Source of the DNA: Humulus lupulus
Taxonomy: Eukaryota; Streptophyta; Magnoliopsida; Rosales; Cannabaceae
Assembly (NCBI RefSeq): GCF_963169125.1
Contig: NC_084797.1
Location: forward strand, 88,569,868 to 88,633,867
Direction: 5' to 3'
DNA length: 64,000 nt
The translations under genes were made by a program, and so were the position numbers. Position 1 is the stretch's first letter. Each line of letters opens with the position of its first letter. Below, piece after piece: positions 34,554-46,504 of the stretch. A model generated the notes under the pieces. That model worked only from the letters and a program-made list of their open reading frames with translations. It ran no database searches and was not told the origin of the DNA.

Positions 34554-35174
34554 GAGTGGCACCGTATAAGATGCGTTATAAGAGAAAGTGTAGATCATCT
34601 ATCCAATGGGATTAGATGGGTGAGAGGAGATATTTGGGTCCTGAGATGGTTCAGAGGACCAATGAGGTGATTGACAAGATTAGAGCTCGAATGCTCGTCT
34701 CCCAGAGTTGCCAGAAGAGTTACTCAGACTTGAGACGCAGGAGCTAGAGTTTCAGGTCGGTGACCATGTGTTCCTTAGGGTTTCACCTTTTAGGGGAGTG
34801 AAACGATTTGGTGTTTGGGGCAAGCTCAGCCCTAGGTTTGTTGGCCCCTTCGAGATTCTGGAACAGGTTGGAGAGGTAGCTTACAGGTTGCGATGCCTCC
34901 AGCTTTATCAGGGGTTCATGATGTTTTTCATGTGTCTATGCTCAGGAAGTATGTATCAGAATCGACGCATGTTCTGAGTTATGGGAATCTGGAGCTGGAC
35001 CAGGATTTATCTTATGAGGAGAAATCGGTTCATATTCTCGACCGGAAGGATAAGGTCTTGCGAAAAAAGACCATCACCTTGGTGAAAGTGCTATGGAGGA
35101 ACAACAAAGTTGAGGAGGCGACCTGGGAACTTGAATCGGTGATGCGGGAGCGGTATCCCGAGTTGTTCAGGTAA
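34554..35174 (+). pseudogene. A3 integrase C-terminus and chromodomain
   Basis: Begins mid-integrase at GVAPYKM (after the catalytic core). Then GDHVFLRVSPFRGVKRFG (34708 on), a frameshift near 34890, HDVFHVSMLRKYV, and the chromodomain tail ILDRKDKVLRKKTITLVKVL ... TWELESVMRERYPELFR with its own stop at 35172-35174. The tail is complete, unlike that of E. Confidence 0.82.
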
Positions 35175-35209
35175 TTTCGAGGATGAAATTTCTGTAAGGA
35201 GGGAATAAT

Positions 35210-35698
35210 TGTAGAGTCCCAAATTCGCTAATAAGGCTTAGGGCTTTGATTAGCGTGCCTGGAGGGAAATAATTGATTAATTGTGTTAATATATGAATTT
35301 CATGAGTATGTGAATAGAAATGCATGTTTAGGTGAATTAAATATGCATGTGGGCCCCATTTGCTTATTAGGGGCATGTTTGTAATTTTAGCCCGTTGAGT
35401 GCATAAATGCGATATTTGTGAATATTGTGATTTATACCAGATGTGAGTGGTGATATATTTGAGATGCATGATCCAAGATGGTCCTAAGGAGTCGACTAGC
35501 TAGAAAGTCACAACAGGGTCAGATACCCGGCTCGGGGGAGCCTAGGGGTATTTCGGGAATGTAAAATGAGTTCAGGATTTATGGAGTAACGGGTAGTAGT
35601 TTGGTAAGGAATTGGACATGTCAGGATTAATGGGGATTTATAAGACTACTTGGGGACTTAACGGGGTATGGCAAATGACTCAATTGCCCTTGGGTTAC
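35210..35698 (+). repeat. A3 3' LTR, piece 1
   Basis: Starts TGTAGAGTCCCAAATTCGC after a polypurine-like AAGGAGGGAATAAT and is interrupted by B2. Confidence 0.8.
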
Positions 35699-38033
35699 TG
35701 TAACGACCCAAATTCGCTAATAAGGCTTAAGGGCCTTGATTAGTGTGCCGGGACGGCATAAATGGGATTAGAGTGAATATTAATTATTTGAATGAGATAT
35801 TATGTGATTGATAGTGCTTGAATGATATTATATGATAATTTATGATATTATGTGATAATATGAAATAGATATGTTGTATATGTGAGAACCACATTATTAT
35901 GTGGATAATTCTATAGCCGGCGACTCGAGGTGATCCTAGGGCTAGATAGCGGGGAAAGTCACAACGGGGCATTATAATTGACTTTGGACAAGCCGGGGAT
36001 ATTTTAGGTATCGGGTAGTGATTTAGACTATCGGGTGATAGAAATAAATAATTGGAGATATATTTGAGGTTAGGATGTTTAGGCGGGATTATTGGGGAAT
36101 TTTATCGTTTTGCCCTCGGGGCGTTTCCGGCACCCTGAGCTTTGGGATTAGTCTAATAACCTAAGGATATACTTGGAAAGACTTAGAAAATGCTAGACAC
36201 AGAAATTAAACCGACCCTTTCTCAGCTCTTTCTCTCTCTTCTCTCTCCTAAGGAAGAACAACACTGAAATTTGAGGAGGAATTACTGGAATCAAGCTGAA
36301 TCTTTGGGGAATTAAAGGGCTAGATTAGAGGTTGAGCTCAAGAACTAATCAAGGATTGAGGTAGAGCCAAGGTAAGCATTGATTTTCGTTCTGTGGTTAG
36401 GAACTTTAAGAAAAATGGCTGAGTTTTTTTATAGTTGTGGTTTTGATATTTAAGGTGGAGTTTGGGGCTTGAAACTCTGAAGATAAGCCAGGGGGTCCTT
36501 GGAGAAACGATTCTACAACTGAGGTAAGGTTCAATTCAAAGTTTGATGGTTGAATTTTAGAGTTTCCATGGCTGGGTTTTGTGTTTTTAAGTTAGTAAGT
36601 TTCAGTAATTGAAATGGGTCTTTGATGGGTTTCTAGCCTAGGATTCAGCTGGGTTAAGTTGTTGGGATCTTGTGGGAAGCCTTTGGATAATTGAGTTGTG
36701 GATTTGGGGTGGTTTTGAGTGAGTTTCCATGAGGTTTGGGAGTTGAAAATGGTGGTTTTTCTGGGTTCGAAGGGGTTGGGCCGCGACATAGTTCTTGGTG
36801 AGCCGCGACCCTTGGAAGTTGGGTTGTGCTGAGGAAGGAGGGCGGGCCGCGGCATGGCCTAAGGAATGCTGCGGCCCTTACTTGTTTTTGTGCCTATGGA
36901 GGGCTCTGTCTGGGGCCATGCCGCGGCATGGATGGCCTATGTCGGGGCCCTTAAGGGATTTTGGGATTTTGAGATTTTAGGCTTGGGAATTTAACCTAGG
37001 GTGCTCGAGATTGAATCTTTTACCATATTTGGTGAAGTTCAATGTTCTGAGGAATAGAACTTGGTTTAGAAACTCATTTAAGATTATTAATGGTATCCTT
37101 CATCATGATTGTGACTAGGTGCTAAGCTAGGGCTCGGGGATCGGATCGCGCTCAAGGAGTATCGCCCGTAACTAATTCATCTAGAAGCTAAAGGTAAGAA
37201 AAGTACACCCGGTTGAATATTTGAACGGGACTAAGGGCTCCCTGATAAATATGATTGAAAGAATGGTAATATGCCATGTAAATTGTAAACCAACGCCCTA
37301 AGTGTGCCATGGTTAACTTGTGTAATTGGCACGGCTCGGACACTGGTATCCGAGGACAGCTTATTATGCACTGAGCTCGGTTTAAGCAGGCCGGAGTCAG
37401 TGGGTTAAACAGAGGGCGCGACCTAAGGTGTCGGCCCTAGTATTTGTGTTAGTTGATTGTTATATTTGGCTATGATTGTGGTTAGTGAGATTGTTAAATA
37501 TTCTAAGTATAGATGAGGTTATTTGTACCTTGAAGTACACTTATATGCTATCGATTGAGTACTTGAACATGCTTATTAGAACATTTGTTTGATAACATTG
37601 AATATGCTGTATATGTTGTTTTCTTGCTGGGCCTTGGCTCACAGGTGCTGCGTGGTGCAGGTAAAGGCAAGGGAAAGATTGATCAACCATGATTGGAGAG
37701 CTTTGCAGGGTGAATGTATATGTCAGGCCGCTCAACCGCCACGGTTGAGGAGATTACAAGGACGAGAGAACCGAAACCTTGTATTTTGCCTTAGTATGGC
37801 TAATGGTTACTCCTAACTGTTGAATTTTGTAAACGAACTTTTAAATGTTGTACTTTTGGGGATCCCTTCTATAAATTGTTTACAATCTACAAAATGTTTC
37901 TTCTGCGGCCAAAATGTCTTTTAGCCCTATAACACTTTAGCTAATGACACGTTTTGACTAAACGACTTGGTTAGCAAGTCCCACACCCTTATTAACACAC
38001 AGTGTAACGGTCTTGTCTATCCAGGGCGTTACA
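35699..38033 (+). repeat. Solo LTR B2 (2335 bp)
   Basis: TGTAACGACCCAAATTCGC to CCAGGGCGTTACA, perfect TSD GTTAC (35694-35698 and 38034-38038). It contains the 16-bp perfect palindrome CCATGCCGCGGCATGG at 36916-36931 and the conserved block near 37617. Confidence 0.88.
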
Positions 38034-38038
38034 GTTAC

Positions 38039-39317
38039 CCAAGAGGTTAGGATAAGCTTAAGGGGAAATTGGGTCTTTTGATGAGGATATACTTGGTTTA
38101 GGTAGGCTGAGGGGTCTAAGGAAGTCACTGGAAATTAAGGGATTGGAAAGAAAAAGAAGCAGAAACTCTCTCTCCCTCTCACACTATTGAGACTTGGAAG
38201 GTTTTGGGGATTTTTGAGGAGAAAGCTTTGAAGTTAAGGCTGAGAGTTGGGGAATCAAAACTAGGAGCAGAATTATAGATAGTTGAGGGTCGAAACCATT
38301 CTTGAGGTAACGTTCTTTGCTCTTGTTTTAATGAACTCCTGCCATGTTTTAAGAGTTTTCTTCTTGGTTCAAGCTTAAGTTTGATTTTCAGTTTGATGAA
38401 GTTATGGAATAGTTCCTGGGGTTGTAGAGCTGCTTAAAGTGTATTAGACTTGTTATGGGACTCAATTATAGTGTTGGGGTGTGTTTGGAAGGATTTTCAG
38501 GGAAGTTAGCTTATAAAAGTTGCATGGAATTTCTGGGTTTCGGGGTTGAGTTGTGGCCCTGTTCATCAGCGCCGCGGCCCGCTTGAGTGTATAGGCCCCG
38601 CGGTGCAAGGTTTGGGCACCGCGGCCCTAGGCTATCAGATGAGAGGAAATTTTGCCTCTGCTTTGGGGCGCGCCACGACGCTTAAGGGAGGCTGGGCCGC
38701 GACCCAAAAGTGGATTTTTGGCAAAATGAGGGTTTTTAGCTCAGGAACTTGAACGTTAAGGCTCGGGAAGGTTTCTACTACCCAGTTTAGTAGAAACCAA
38801 GGTCCCGGAGGTTAGAATTATGTCTCAAAACTATTTAATGGATTAGAAAGTGTGGGTTGGTTATTATTCATGCGTTGTGACTAGGATCTCTCTCCAAGGC
38901 TTAAGTTAGAGGACTGTGCTCGTGATCGTGGTGCTCGGGTAGCTTGGGACACAGGTAAGAAAACTGTTGTAGTCGTAGAGCGGGGCGAGGCCCTATAGTC
39001 TGTGTTGCAGGGCATGACTCCACATGATTATGTTGCAGGGCATAGCCCCATTGAATATGTTTATACATGTTTAAGTATTTGTTTAGTTATGCTATGTGTG
39101 CATATGTGTGAATGAACAGCAAAAGTCGGGAATGGTGATGGCCGAGAACGGCGAGGGCCGGGAACGGCAAAGGCCGAGAATGGCAAGGGGTTGGGAGCAG
39201 CGTTTAGCACGCGGAGTCCGAGTTGCCAGAGGAGACCCTATAGGATACCTGGCAAATCCTTACGGTGTAGACTACGAACCCAAGGCCTAGTAAAGCACCT
39301 GGGACGACATGGCCATA
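38039..39317 (+). repeat. A3 3' LTR, piece 2
   Basis: Continues the A3 LTR to the insertion site of E. Holds GGCCGAGAACGGC-type short repeats at about 39125-39190. Confidence 0.78.
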
Positions 39318-40718
39318 CGTAACGACCCCAATTTACTAATAAGGCTTAAGGGCCTTGATTAGTGTGCCGGGAGGGCATAACTTGATTATATGTGATTTAA
39401 ATGATTAAAAGCATGTTATATGATTTCTTGGATATCTGTGATGCATGACTATGTGTATTAGTGTGCATGTAGGCCCTGATTAGGTTAGAAGGGCTTATTC
39501 GTAATTTTGGCCCGTTGAGGGCATAAATGTAAATAATTGTGATAAATTGTTGAGACAACATTGTTATGTGGATATATTTGTAGCTTGTGACTCAAGGTGA
39601 TCCTAGTGAGCGGTTTAGCGAAAAAAGTCACAGCGGGGATTTATACCCGACTCGGGACGAGCTTTGGGATATTTCTTGGAATTTAGAACATATATTGGAG
39701 ATTATTTGATATTGAGGAATATAGTTGATGATTAACTAGGTGTCAGGAAGTAAGCGGTAAATATTAGAGACATTCGAGGAATTAGCGGGAATTGGGCGTA
39801 ATGACCAAAATGCCTGTAGAATGATTTAATGGCTTAGGATTTATGGGAGGGAAAATTGGTCATTTGAGTTAAAAGCAAGGATAAGTATTATAATGCTTTA
39901 TGCCTTAGTGGAATAAGTACAAAGCTTTAGAAGTCTGAAGAACAGAAAAGATGAAAGAAAAGGAAAGAAGGAGAAATCAGGATTCTTCTCTCTCTCTCTC
40001 GGTTTGAGGATTCTTCACCAATTTATCTGGAATTTAGAGCTAAAATTCAGAGAAGGCTTAGGCTAAGGCTTAGCACTTGGGACCTTGATCAATTTTGAGA
40101 GTTCAACATGCATTAGGTATCCAGCTGAGGTAAGTTTCTAGGTTCTGCTCTCGTGTTTCTGGTTTTGGCTGAGATGATTTTCTAAACTTGAGTTTTGGAT
40201 GGAAACAAGGGGGATAAGCTTAAGGAAGTTAAGGTCTTGAGGCTGAAAGGATGCAAGGGATAATCTAAGTTGAGAATCTCCATTGAAGGTATGAAATTCT
40301 AGCTCTAAAGTCCTGAGGTTTTTGTTTTTTTCTGTTGAGTTTTTGAGCTCTAAGCTCCGCTATGGTGATTTCTTTGTTTTGGGGTGCATGTGCTTAAGTT
40401 TCATATGGTTGGGTCATATGGTATGAGATATAGATGATGGTGGACTTGCTTTGGTGCTTGGTTGAGGTTTGGAAGGATGCTAGAGGGTTTTGGCTCGAGG
40501 AAGTTCGAAGGGGAAAAAACCTAGTTGTTGTCTGGCTGTGACTAGCGTTGTAGCGCTAGCCTTAGGGTTTTACTAAATGAAACTTTTATGACCAAAATCT
40601 TTTAACCCTAGTTCAATTGTAGTTTCAGTAATACATTTCTAACTAAAGGACTTGATTAGCAAGGCTTGCACCTTTATAAACACACAATGTAACGGTCTTT
40701 GTTATCCAAGGCGTTATA
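39318..40718 (+). repeat. E 5' LTR (1401 bp, internally deleted)
   Basis: Starts CGTAACGACCCC (T to C at the first base) and ends GGCGTTATA (ACA to ATA). Relative to the 3' LTR it lacks the segment equivalent to about 47311-48270. Confidence 0.85.
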
Positions 40719-40721
40719 ACT

Positions 40722-40733
40722 TGGTATCAAGTG
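40722..40733 (+). promoter_or_regulatory. E primer binding site, decayed
   Basis: TGGTATCAAGTG, resembling the tRNA-Met complement TGGTATCAGAGC. Confidence 0.65.
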
Positions 40734-41137
40734 TCCTAGGTTTAAGGGTTCCTGAAGACTGGCTGGACATGTACATTTGCTGTTAAAGATAAGCTCGACT
40801 CAGGGTTTGGTAATTGTGTATACGTGATTATATGCTTAAATGATTAGAATGGAATATGAATACTGATACTTGTTTGATTAATAGGGAGTATGAGATACTG
40901 ATAGGGCCTGGCCCTTGACTATTGTGTGATGATATTGAGGCGTACTTATTAGCATTGCTATGCATGTGGATGAATATATGGATGAATACTTGGATAAACT
41001 GTTATATCTTGATTGTTTGTGAATGTTTGAGTTCTAATGGTGGATCATGGAAGGATTACAACCCTGTCATCATAGTCTGACTGCCGAGTCATTGATTGCA
41101 GATTAAATTGGATAACTATGTTTCCAAGAAAATCTAC

Positions 41138-42232
41138 ATGACTAGCCGACACCAGGTCTGGGACTAAAGAAGATGACTAGGGCCAGACCCCTCCGCCACT
41201 CCCTGAGAACTGACAACAACTTATGGCTGATATGCAAGCACGACTACAAAGCCAGGATGAGCAGTTCCGCATTCTGCGACAACAAGCTCCATCAGGGAGT
41301 GCTGCCCCTATTGTGCCACTTGCAGTGGTACCCGTTGTACAGCTGGTGGAGGTTAGTAACATATGGGATCTGTTGTATGAGCGGTTTAGGATGCAGCAGC
41401 CCCAATTCTTTGAGGGAGGACCTGATCCACTGAAGGCTGAATAGTGGATGACCATGATTACTACTATCCTAGATTTCATGAGGATAGAGGGACATGACAG
41501 AGTGGCATGTGCCACATATATGCTGAGAGAGGATGCCCGTATCTGGTGGGAAGTGGCATCACAGACCAAAGATGTTACTACACTGAGTTGGGAAGGATTC
41601 AAGGATCTATTCAGTCAGAAGTATTACAATGTTGCCATCAGGGCAGCGAAAGTAAATGAGTTTGTGGGGCTGGTTCAGGGTAGCATGACAGTTACAGAAT
41701 ATGCCTTGAAGTTTGACAGACTTATGAAGTTCGCTCCAGATCCTGTGCCTAGTGATGCAGCTAGGCAGGACAGATTTATCAGAGGGCTTAGTGCTATGAT
41801 AGCCCGAGATGTGAGGATTACAACAGTTCCTAGGGGGACAACTTATGCCCAGGCTGTTGAGAAGGCTCTTACCGCTGAGGAAGTGAAGAACAAGATATGG
41901 AGAGAGAGTGCAGTAAGGCGGGAGGGCCGCAGGGCGGTGCCTCCATATTCTGGGTCTGGTAGGGGTGGTGGCCCCAGTGATTTGAAGAGAAAGACCCCTG
42001 ATGCTTCGACCGCTCCCTGTCTTGATAGGAGAGGTTGGGGTACTCAGGGTGGCTGTCAAGGAGGCAATGAAAATGGAGAAGGTATCCTGAGTGCACGAGG
42101 TGCAGAAGATGCCATCCGGGCGAGTGTCGGGCTAAGGCCTGTTATGTGTGCGGGGTGGTAGGACACCTCAAGAATGACTGCCTGACAGTGAAGAAGGGAG
42201 ATGCAGGGAAGGTGGAAAGCTTGACTCCAGCT
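41138..42232 (+). pseudogene. E gag
   Basis: A start ATG at 41138 (MTSRHQVWD) is followed at once by stops. The main frame (from 41223, MADMQARLQSQDEQFRILRQ) has a stop TAG at 41442-41444 just before the capsid core (MTTILDF-type start; GHDRVACATYMLREDARIWW; LSWEGFKDLFSQKYYN; DRFIRGLSAMIARDV). A frameshift near 42100 puts the CCHC knuckle (CYVCGVVGHLKNDC, 42140-42181) in the pol frame. Confidence 0.85.
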
Positions 42233-42235
42233 TGA

Positions 42236-42823
42236 GTGTTCACCGTGACGCAGGCGGAGGCCGAGGCTGGTCCCTCGGTAGTGACAGGTCAGCTTTCTAG
42301 CGCTGGCTCTCCTTTTACTGTATTGATTGACTCTGGTGCTACACATTCGTTTGTTTCTAGTAAGGTAATTGATAGACTGTGTAGACCTAGTGAGTGTTAT
42401 ACTTCGGGATTTGGGACTATTTTGCCTACAGGTGAACTGGTAGTTTCTAGGAGGTGGATTAGAGCACTGCTTGTGATGGTTAATGGTAGGGAATTGTCAG
42501 TAGACTTGATTGAGTTGGGTATGGAGGACTTTCATATGATTTTAGACATGGATTGGCTGGTTAGATATGGAGCTACTATTGACTGCAGAAAGAAGATGGT
42601 GACCTTTGAGCCGGAGGGCGAGGATCCCTTTGTCTTTGTGGGAGTGGTGCATGGACCCCGCATACCCATGATATCAGCACTGAGAGCCAGAGATCCGTTA
42701 CAAGGAGGATGTATAGGTTTTCTGGCTAGTGTGGTAGATACCACCAGGGTTTCGCCAACAAGACCGGAAGAGACCAGATTGGTTTGCGAGTTCTTGGATG
42801 TGTTTCCTGGGGACTTACCTTGA
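42236..42823 (+). pseudogene. E retropepsin
   Basis: Preceded by a stop at 42233-42235 where homologues have Arg (TPARVFT). DSGATHSFVS is intact; the ILGMDWL equivalent reads ILDMDWL. The linker to RT ends at a TGA (42821-42823) in the DLPGLPP-equivalent position. Confidence 0.85.
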
Positions 42824-44242
42824 TTGTCGCCGCGTAGGGAGATTCAGTTTGTCATTGAGTTGGTGCCAGGGACTGAGCCTATGTCGAGAGCACCATATAG
42901 AATGGCACCGGCAAAACTGAAGGAATTGAAGATACAGTTACATGAGCTTCTAGATTTGGGGTTCATCAAACCTAGCTACTCGCCATGGGGTGCTCCAGTT
43001 TTGTTCGTGAAGAAGAAGGACGAGACTCTGAGAATGTGTATAGACTACAGGGAATTGAACAAGTTAACTATCAAGAATAAGTATCCCCTACCAAGGATTG
43101 ACGACTTGTTCGATCAGCTGCAGGGTAAGACGGTGTTCTCGAAGATTGATCTTTGATCTGGTTATCAACAGCTAAGGATCAAGGACGAGGACATACCGAA
43201 GACGGGCTTTCGGAAAAGGTATGGGCACTATGAGTTTCTGGTCATGTCATTTGGTTTGACCAATTCCCCAGCAGCCTTTATGGATCTAATGAACAAAGTG
43301 TTCAAGGATTTTCTAGATCAGTTCGTTATTATCTTCATCGATGACATCTTAGTGTACTCAAGTTTAGAGGCAGAGCACGAGTTTCATCTTCGACAGGTTC
43401 TACAGAGGTTGAGGGAGCACCAGTTGTATGCCAAGTTTAAGAAATGTGAATTTTGGTTACCAGAAGTGACATTCCTTGGACATATTGTTGGTGCAAATGG
43501 GATTAAGGTGGATCCATCTAAGGTGGAGGCAACTAGGGATTGACCGAGGCCAAGGAACGCCTCGGAGGTGCGAAGTTTTCTTGGTCTAGTGGGTTACTAC
43601 AGACGGTTTGTGGAAGGCTTCTCGAAGATAGCGGAACTGATGTCAGAATTGACACGGAAGAATTTGAAGTTTATCTGGTCAGACAAGTGTGAGAATAGTT
43701 TCCAAGAATTGAAGCGACGACTTATTACTGTGCCTATGTTGAGTCTTACTTCGAGGGAAGGGAAGTTTGTTGTCTACTGTGATGCGTCGAGGTTGGGTTT
43801 AGGCTGTGTGTTGATGTAGAATGAGAAGGTCATAGCTTATGCATCACGATAGCTGAAGGAGTATGAGCAGCGGTATCCTACCCATGATTTGGAGTTAGCA
43901 GTGTCGGTATTCGCATTGAAGGTTTGGCGGCATTACCTATATGGGGAGAAGTGCGAGATATACACCGATCACAAGAGCTTGAAGTACTTCTTCACACAGA
44001 AGGACCTGAACATGAGACAAAGATGTTGGCTAGAGTTGGTGAAAGACTATGACTGTGATATTCTTTACCATCCAGGGAAAGCCAATGTAATGGCAAATGC
44101 ATTGAGCCGGAGAGGTCCAAGCCAGTTATATAGTTCCACCCAGATCTCGAGAGAGTTAGCTGATGAGATTGTCAGAGCAGGGATAGAATTGGTGGTGGGC
44201 CAATTAGCCAATATTACTCTGCAGTTGACCCAACTAGAGTAG
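42824..44242 (+). pseudogene. E reverse transcriptase and RNase H
   Basis: One frame throughout, broken by stops at 43154, 43541, 43817, 43850 and 44240. RT motifs: [46 protein letters not shown] then a stop in place of Arg in [26 protein letters not shown] (active site intact), [15 protein letters not shown]. RNase [19 protein letters not shown], then [17 protein letters not shown] and [16 protein letters not shown] (usual ADALSR has lost its Asp). Confidence 0.88.
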
Positions 44243-45652
44243 ATTAAAGAAGGTCAATTGGTAGATGCTCAGTTACAGGAGGTTAGGGAGAATGTCTTAG
44301 CGGGAGTAGCTAAGGATTATTCTATTTCTGAGGTTGGTTTGCTTCGGTATCAGGGACAGATTTGTGTTCCAGCTGATGAGGGGATCAGACGACAGACATT
44401 GGATGAGTCACATATGACGCCGTACTCACTTCATCCGGGTACCATGAAGATGTACCAGGATCTACGAACGTTTTATTGGTGGCCCGGGATGAAGAAGGAT
44501 GTAGTGGAGTACATAGCTAGATGTTTAACTGGTCAGCAGGTGAAGGCTGAGCATCAGCGACCAGCAGGGTTTCTTCAGCCTTTGGGTATTCCCGAGTGGA
44601 AATGGGAGGATATTACGATGGCTTTTGTGGGAGGTTTACCCAGAATAGTAGGGCTTCATGACTCAGTGTGGGTGATAATGGATAGATACACCAAGTCAGC
44701 CTATTTTCTTCCAGTGTGGTCGACATATACTATGGATCAGTATGCAGAGTTGTATGTGAGGGAGATCGTACGTCTCCATGGGCTTCCTATGTCTATAGTG
44801 TCAGACCGGGATCCTATCTTTACCTCCATGTTTTGGGGTAGTTTGCAGAAGGCTATGGGAACTCAGTTGAAGTTCAGCACAGCCTTTCATCCTCAGACTG
44901 ATGGACATTCTGAGAGGATGATTTAGGCATTGGAGGATATGCTTCAGGCATGTGTGATCGATTTTGAGGGATCTTGGAGTAAGTATCTCCCGTTGATTTC
45001 ATATAACAATAGTTACCAATCAACCATTGGAGTGGCTCCTTACGAGATGTTATATGGGAGGAAGTGTAGATCACCCATTCATTGGGATGAGATGGGTGAG
45101 AGGATGTATTTGTGTCCAGATATGGTTCAGAGGACAAATGAAGCTATTGAGAAGATTCGAGCTAGGATGCTCGCCTCACAGAGCAGACAGAAGAGCTATG
45201 CTGATCCCAAGCGTAGAGACGTGGAGTTCCAGGTTGGAGACCACGTATTTCTCAGAGTTTCACCATTGCGAGGGGTGAGGAGGTTCGGAAAGAAGGGCAA
45301 GCTAAGCCCTAGATTCATCGGACCTTTTGAGATCTTGGAAAGGATTGGTCAGGTGGCTTACCGATTAGCTTTGCCGCCGTCATTGTCGGGAGTCCATGAC
45401 GTAATCCATGTTTCTATGCTTCAGAAGTACGTCTTAGATGCGACACATGTGTTGAGGTATGAAGACTTGGAATTGCAGACAGATTTAGCTTCTGAGGAGC
45501 AACTAGTTCAGATTTTGGATTGGAAGGATAAAGTACTACGGAATAAGACGATTCCTCTTGTTAAAGTGTTGTGGAGGAATAGTAGGGTCGAGGAGGCGAC
45601 CTAGGAGCTTGAGTCAGTGATGCGGGATCATTATCCCGAGTTGTTCAAGTAA
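44243..45652 (+). pseudogene. E integrase and chromodomain
   Basis: Zinc-binding domain with the last Cys replaced (CLTGQQV for CLTCQQV). The catalytic core has MAFVGGLP where MDFVVGLP is usual, so the first catalytic Asp is Ala; the second (SDRDPIFTS) and the Glu region (HPQTDGHSERM) remain. Stop at 44924. The C-terminal GDHVFLRVSPLRGVRRFG and chromodomain (ILDWKDKVLRNKTIPLVKV) follow, with a stop replacing Trp in EEATWELE (45602) and the natural stop at 45650-45652. Confidence 0.87.
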
Positions 45653-46504
45653 ATTTCGAGGATGAAATTCTCATTAGGAGGGGATAGTTGTAACGACCCA
45701 AATTTACTAATACGGCTTAAGGGCCTTGATTAGTGTGCTGGGAGGGCATAACTGGATTATATGTGATTTAAATGATTAAAAGCATGTTATATTATTACTT
45801 GGATATCTGTGATGCATGACTATGTGTATTAGTATGCATGTAGGCCCTGATTAGGTTAGAAGGGCATATTTGTAATTTTGGCCCGTTGAGTGCATAAATG
45901 TAAATAACTGTGATAAATTGTTGAGACCACATTATTATGTGGATATATTTGTAGCTTGTGACTTGAGGCGATCCTAGTGAGTGGTTTAGCGAAAAAAGTC
46001 ATGGCGGGGATTTATACCCAGCTCGGGGTGAGCCAGGGGGTATTTTTGGGAATTTAGGAAATATATTGGAGATTATTTTATATTGAGGAATATAGTTGAT
46101 GATTAACTAGGTGTCGGGAAGTAAGCGGTAAATATTAGAGAGATTCGTGGAATTAGCGGGAGTTGGGCGTAATGACCAAAATGCCCTTAGAATGATTAGG
46201 CTTAGGATTTATGGGAGGGAAAATTGGTCATTTGAGTTAAAAGCAGGGATGAGTATTATAATGCTTTATGCCTTAGTGGAATAAGTAGAAAGCTTTAGAA
46301 GTCTGAAGAAAAGAAAAGAAGAAGGAAGAGGAAAGAAGGAAAAATCAGGAGTCTTCTATCTCTCTCGGTTTGAGGTTTCTTCGCCAATTTCTCTGAAATT
46401 TAGAGATAAGATTGAAAGAAGGCTCAGGCTAAGGCTTAGCACTTGGGACCTTGATCAAGTTTGAGAGTTCAGCAGGGATAAGGCATCCAACTGAGGTAAG
46501 TTTC

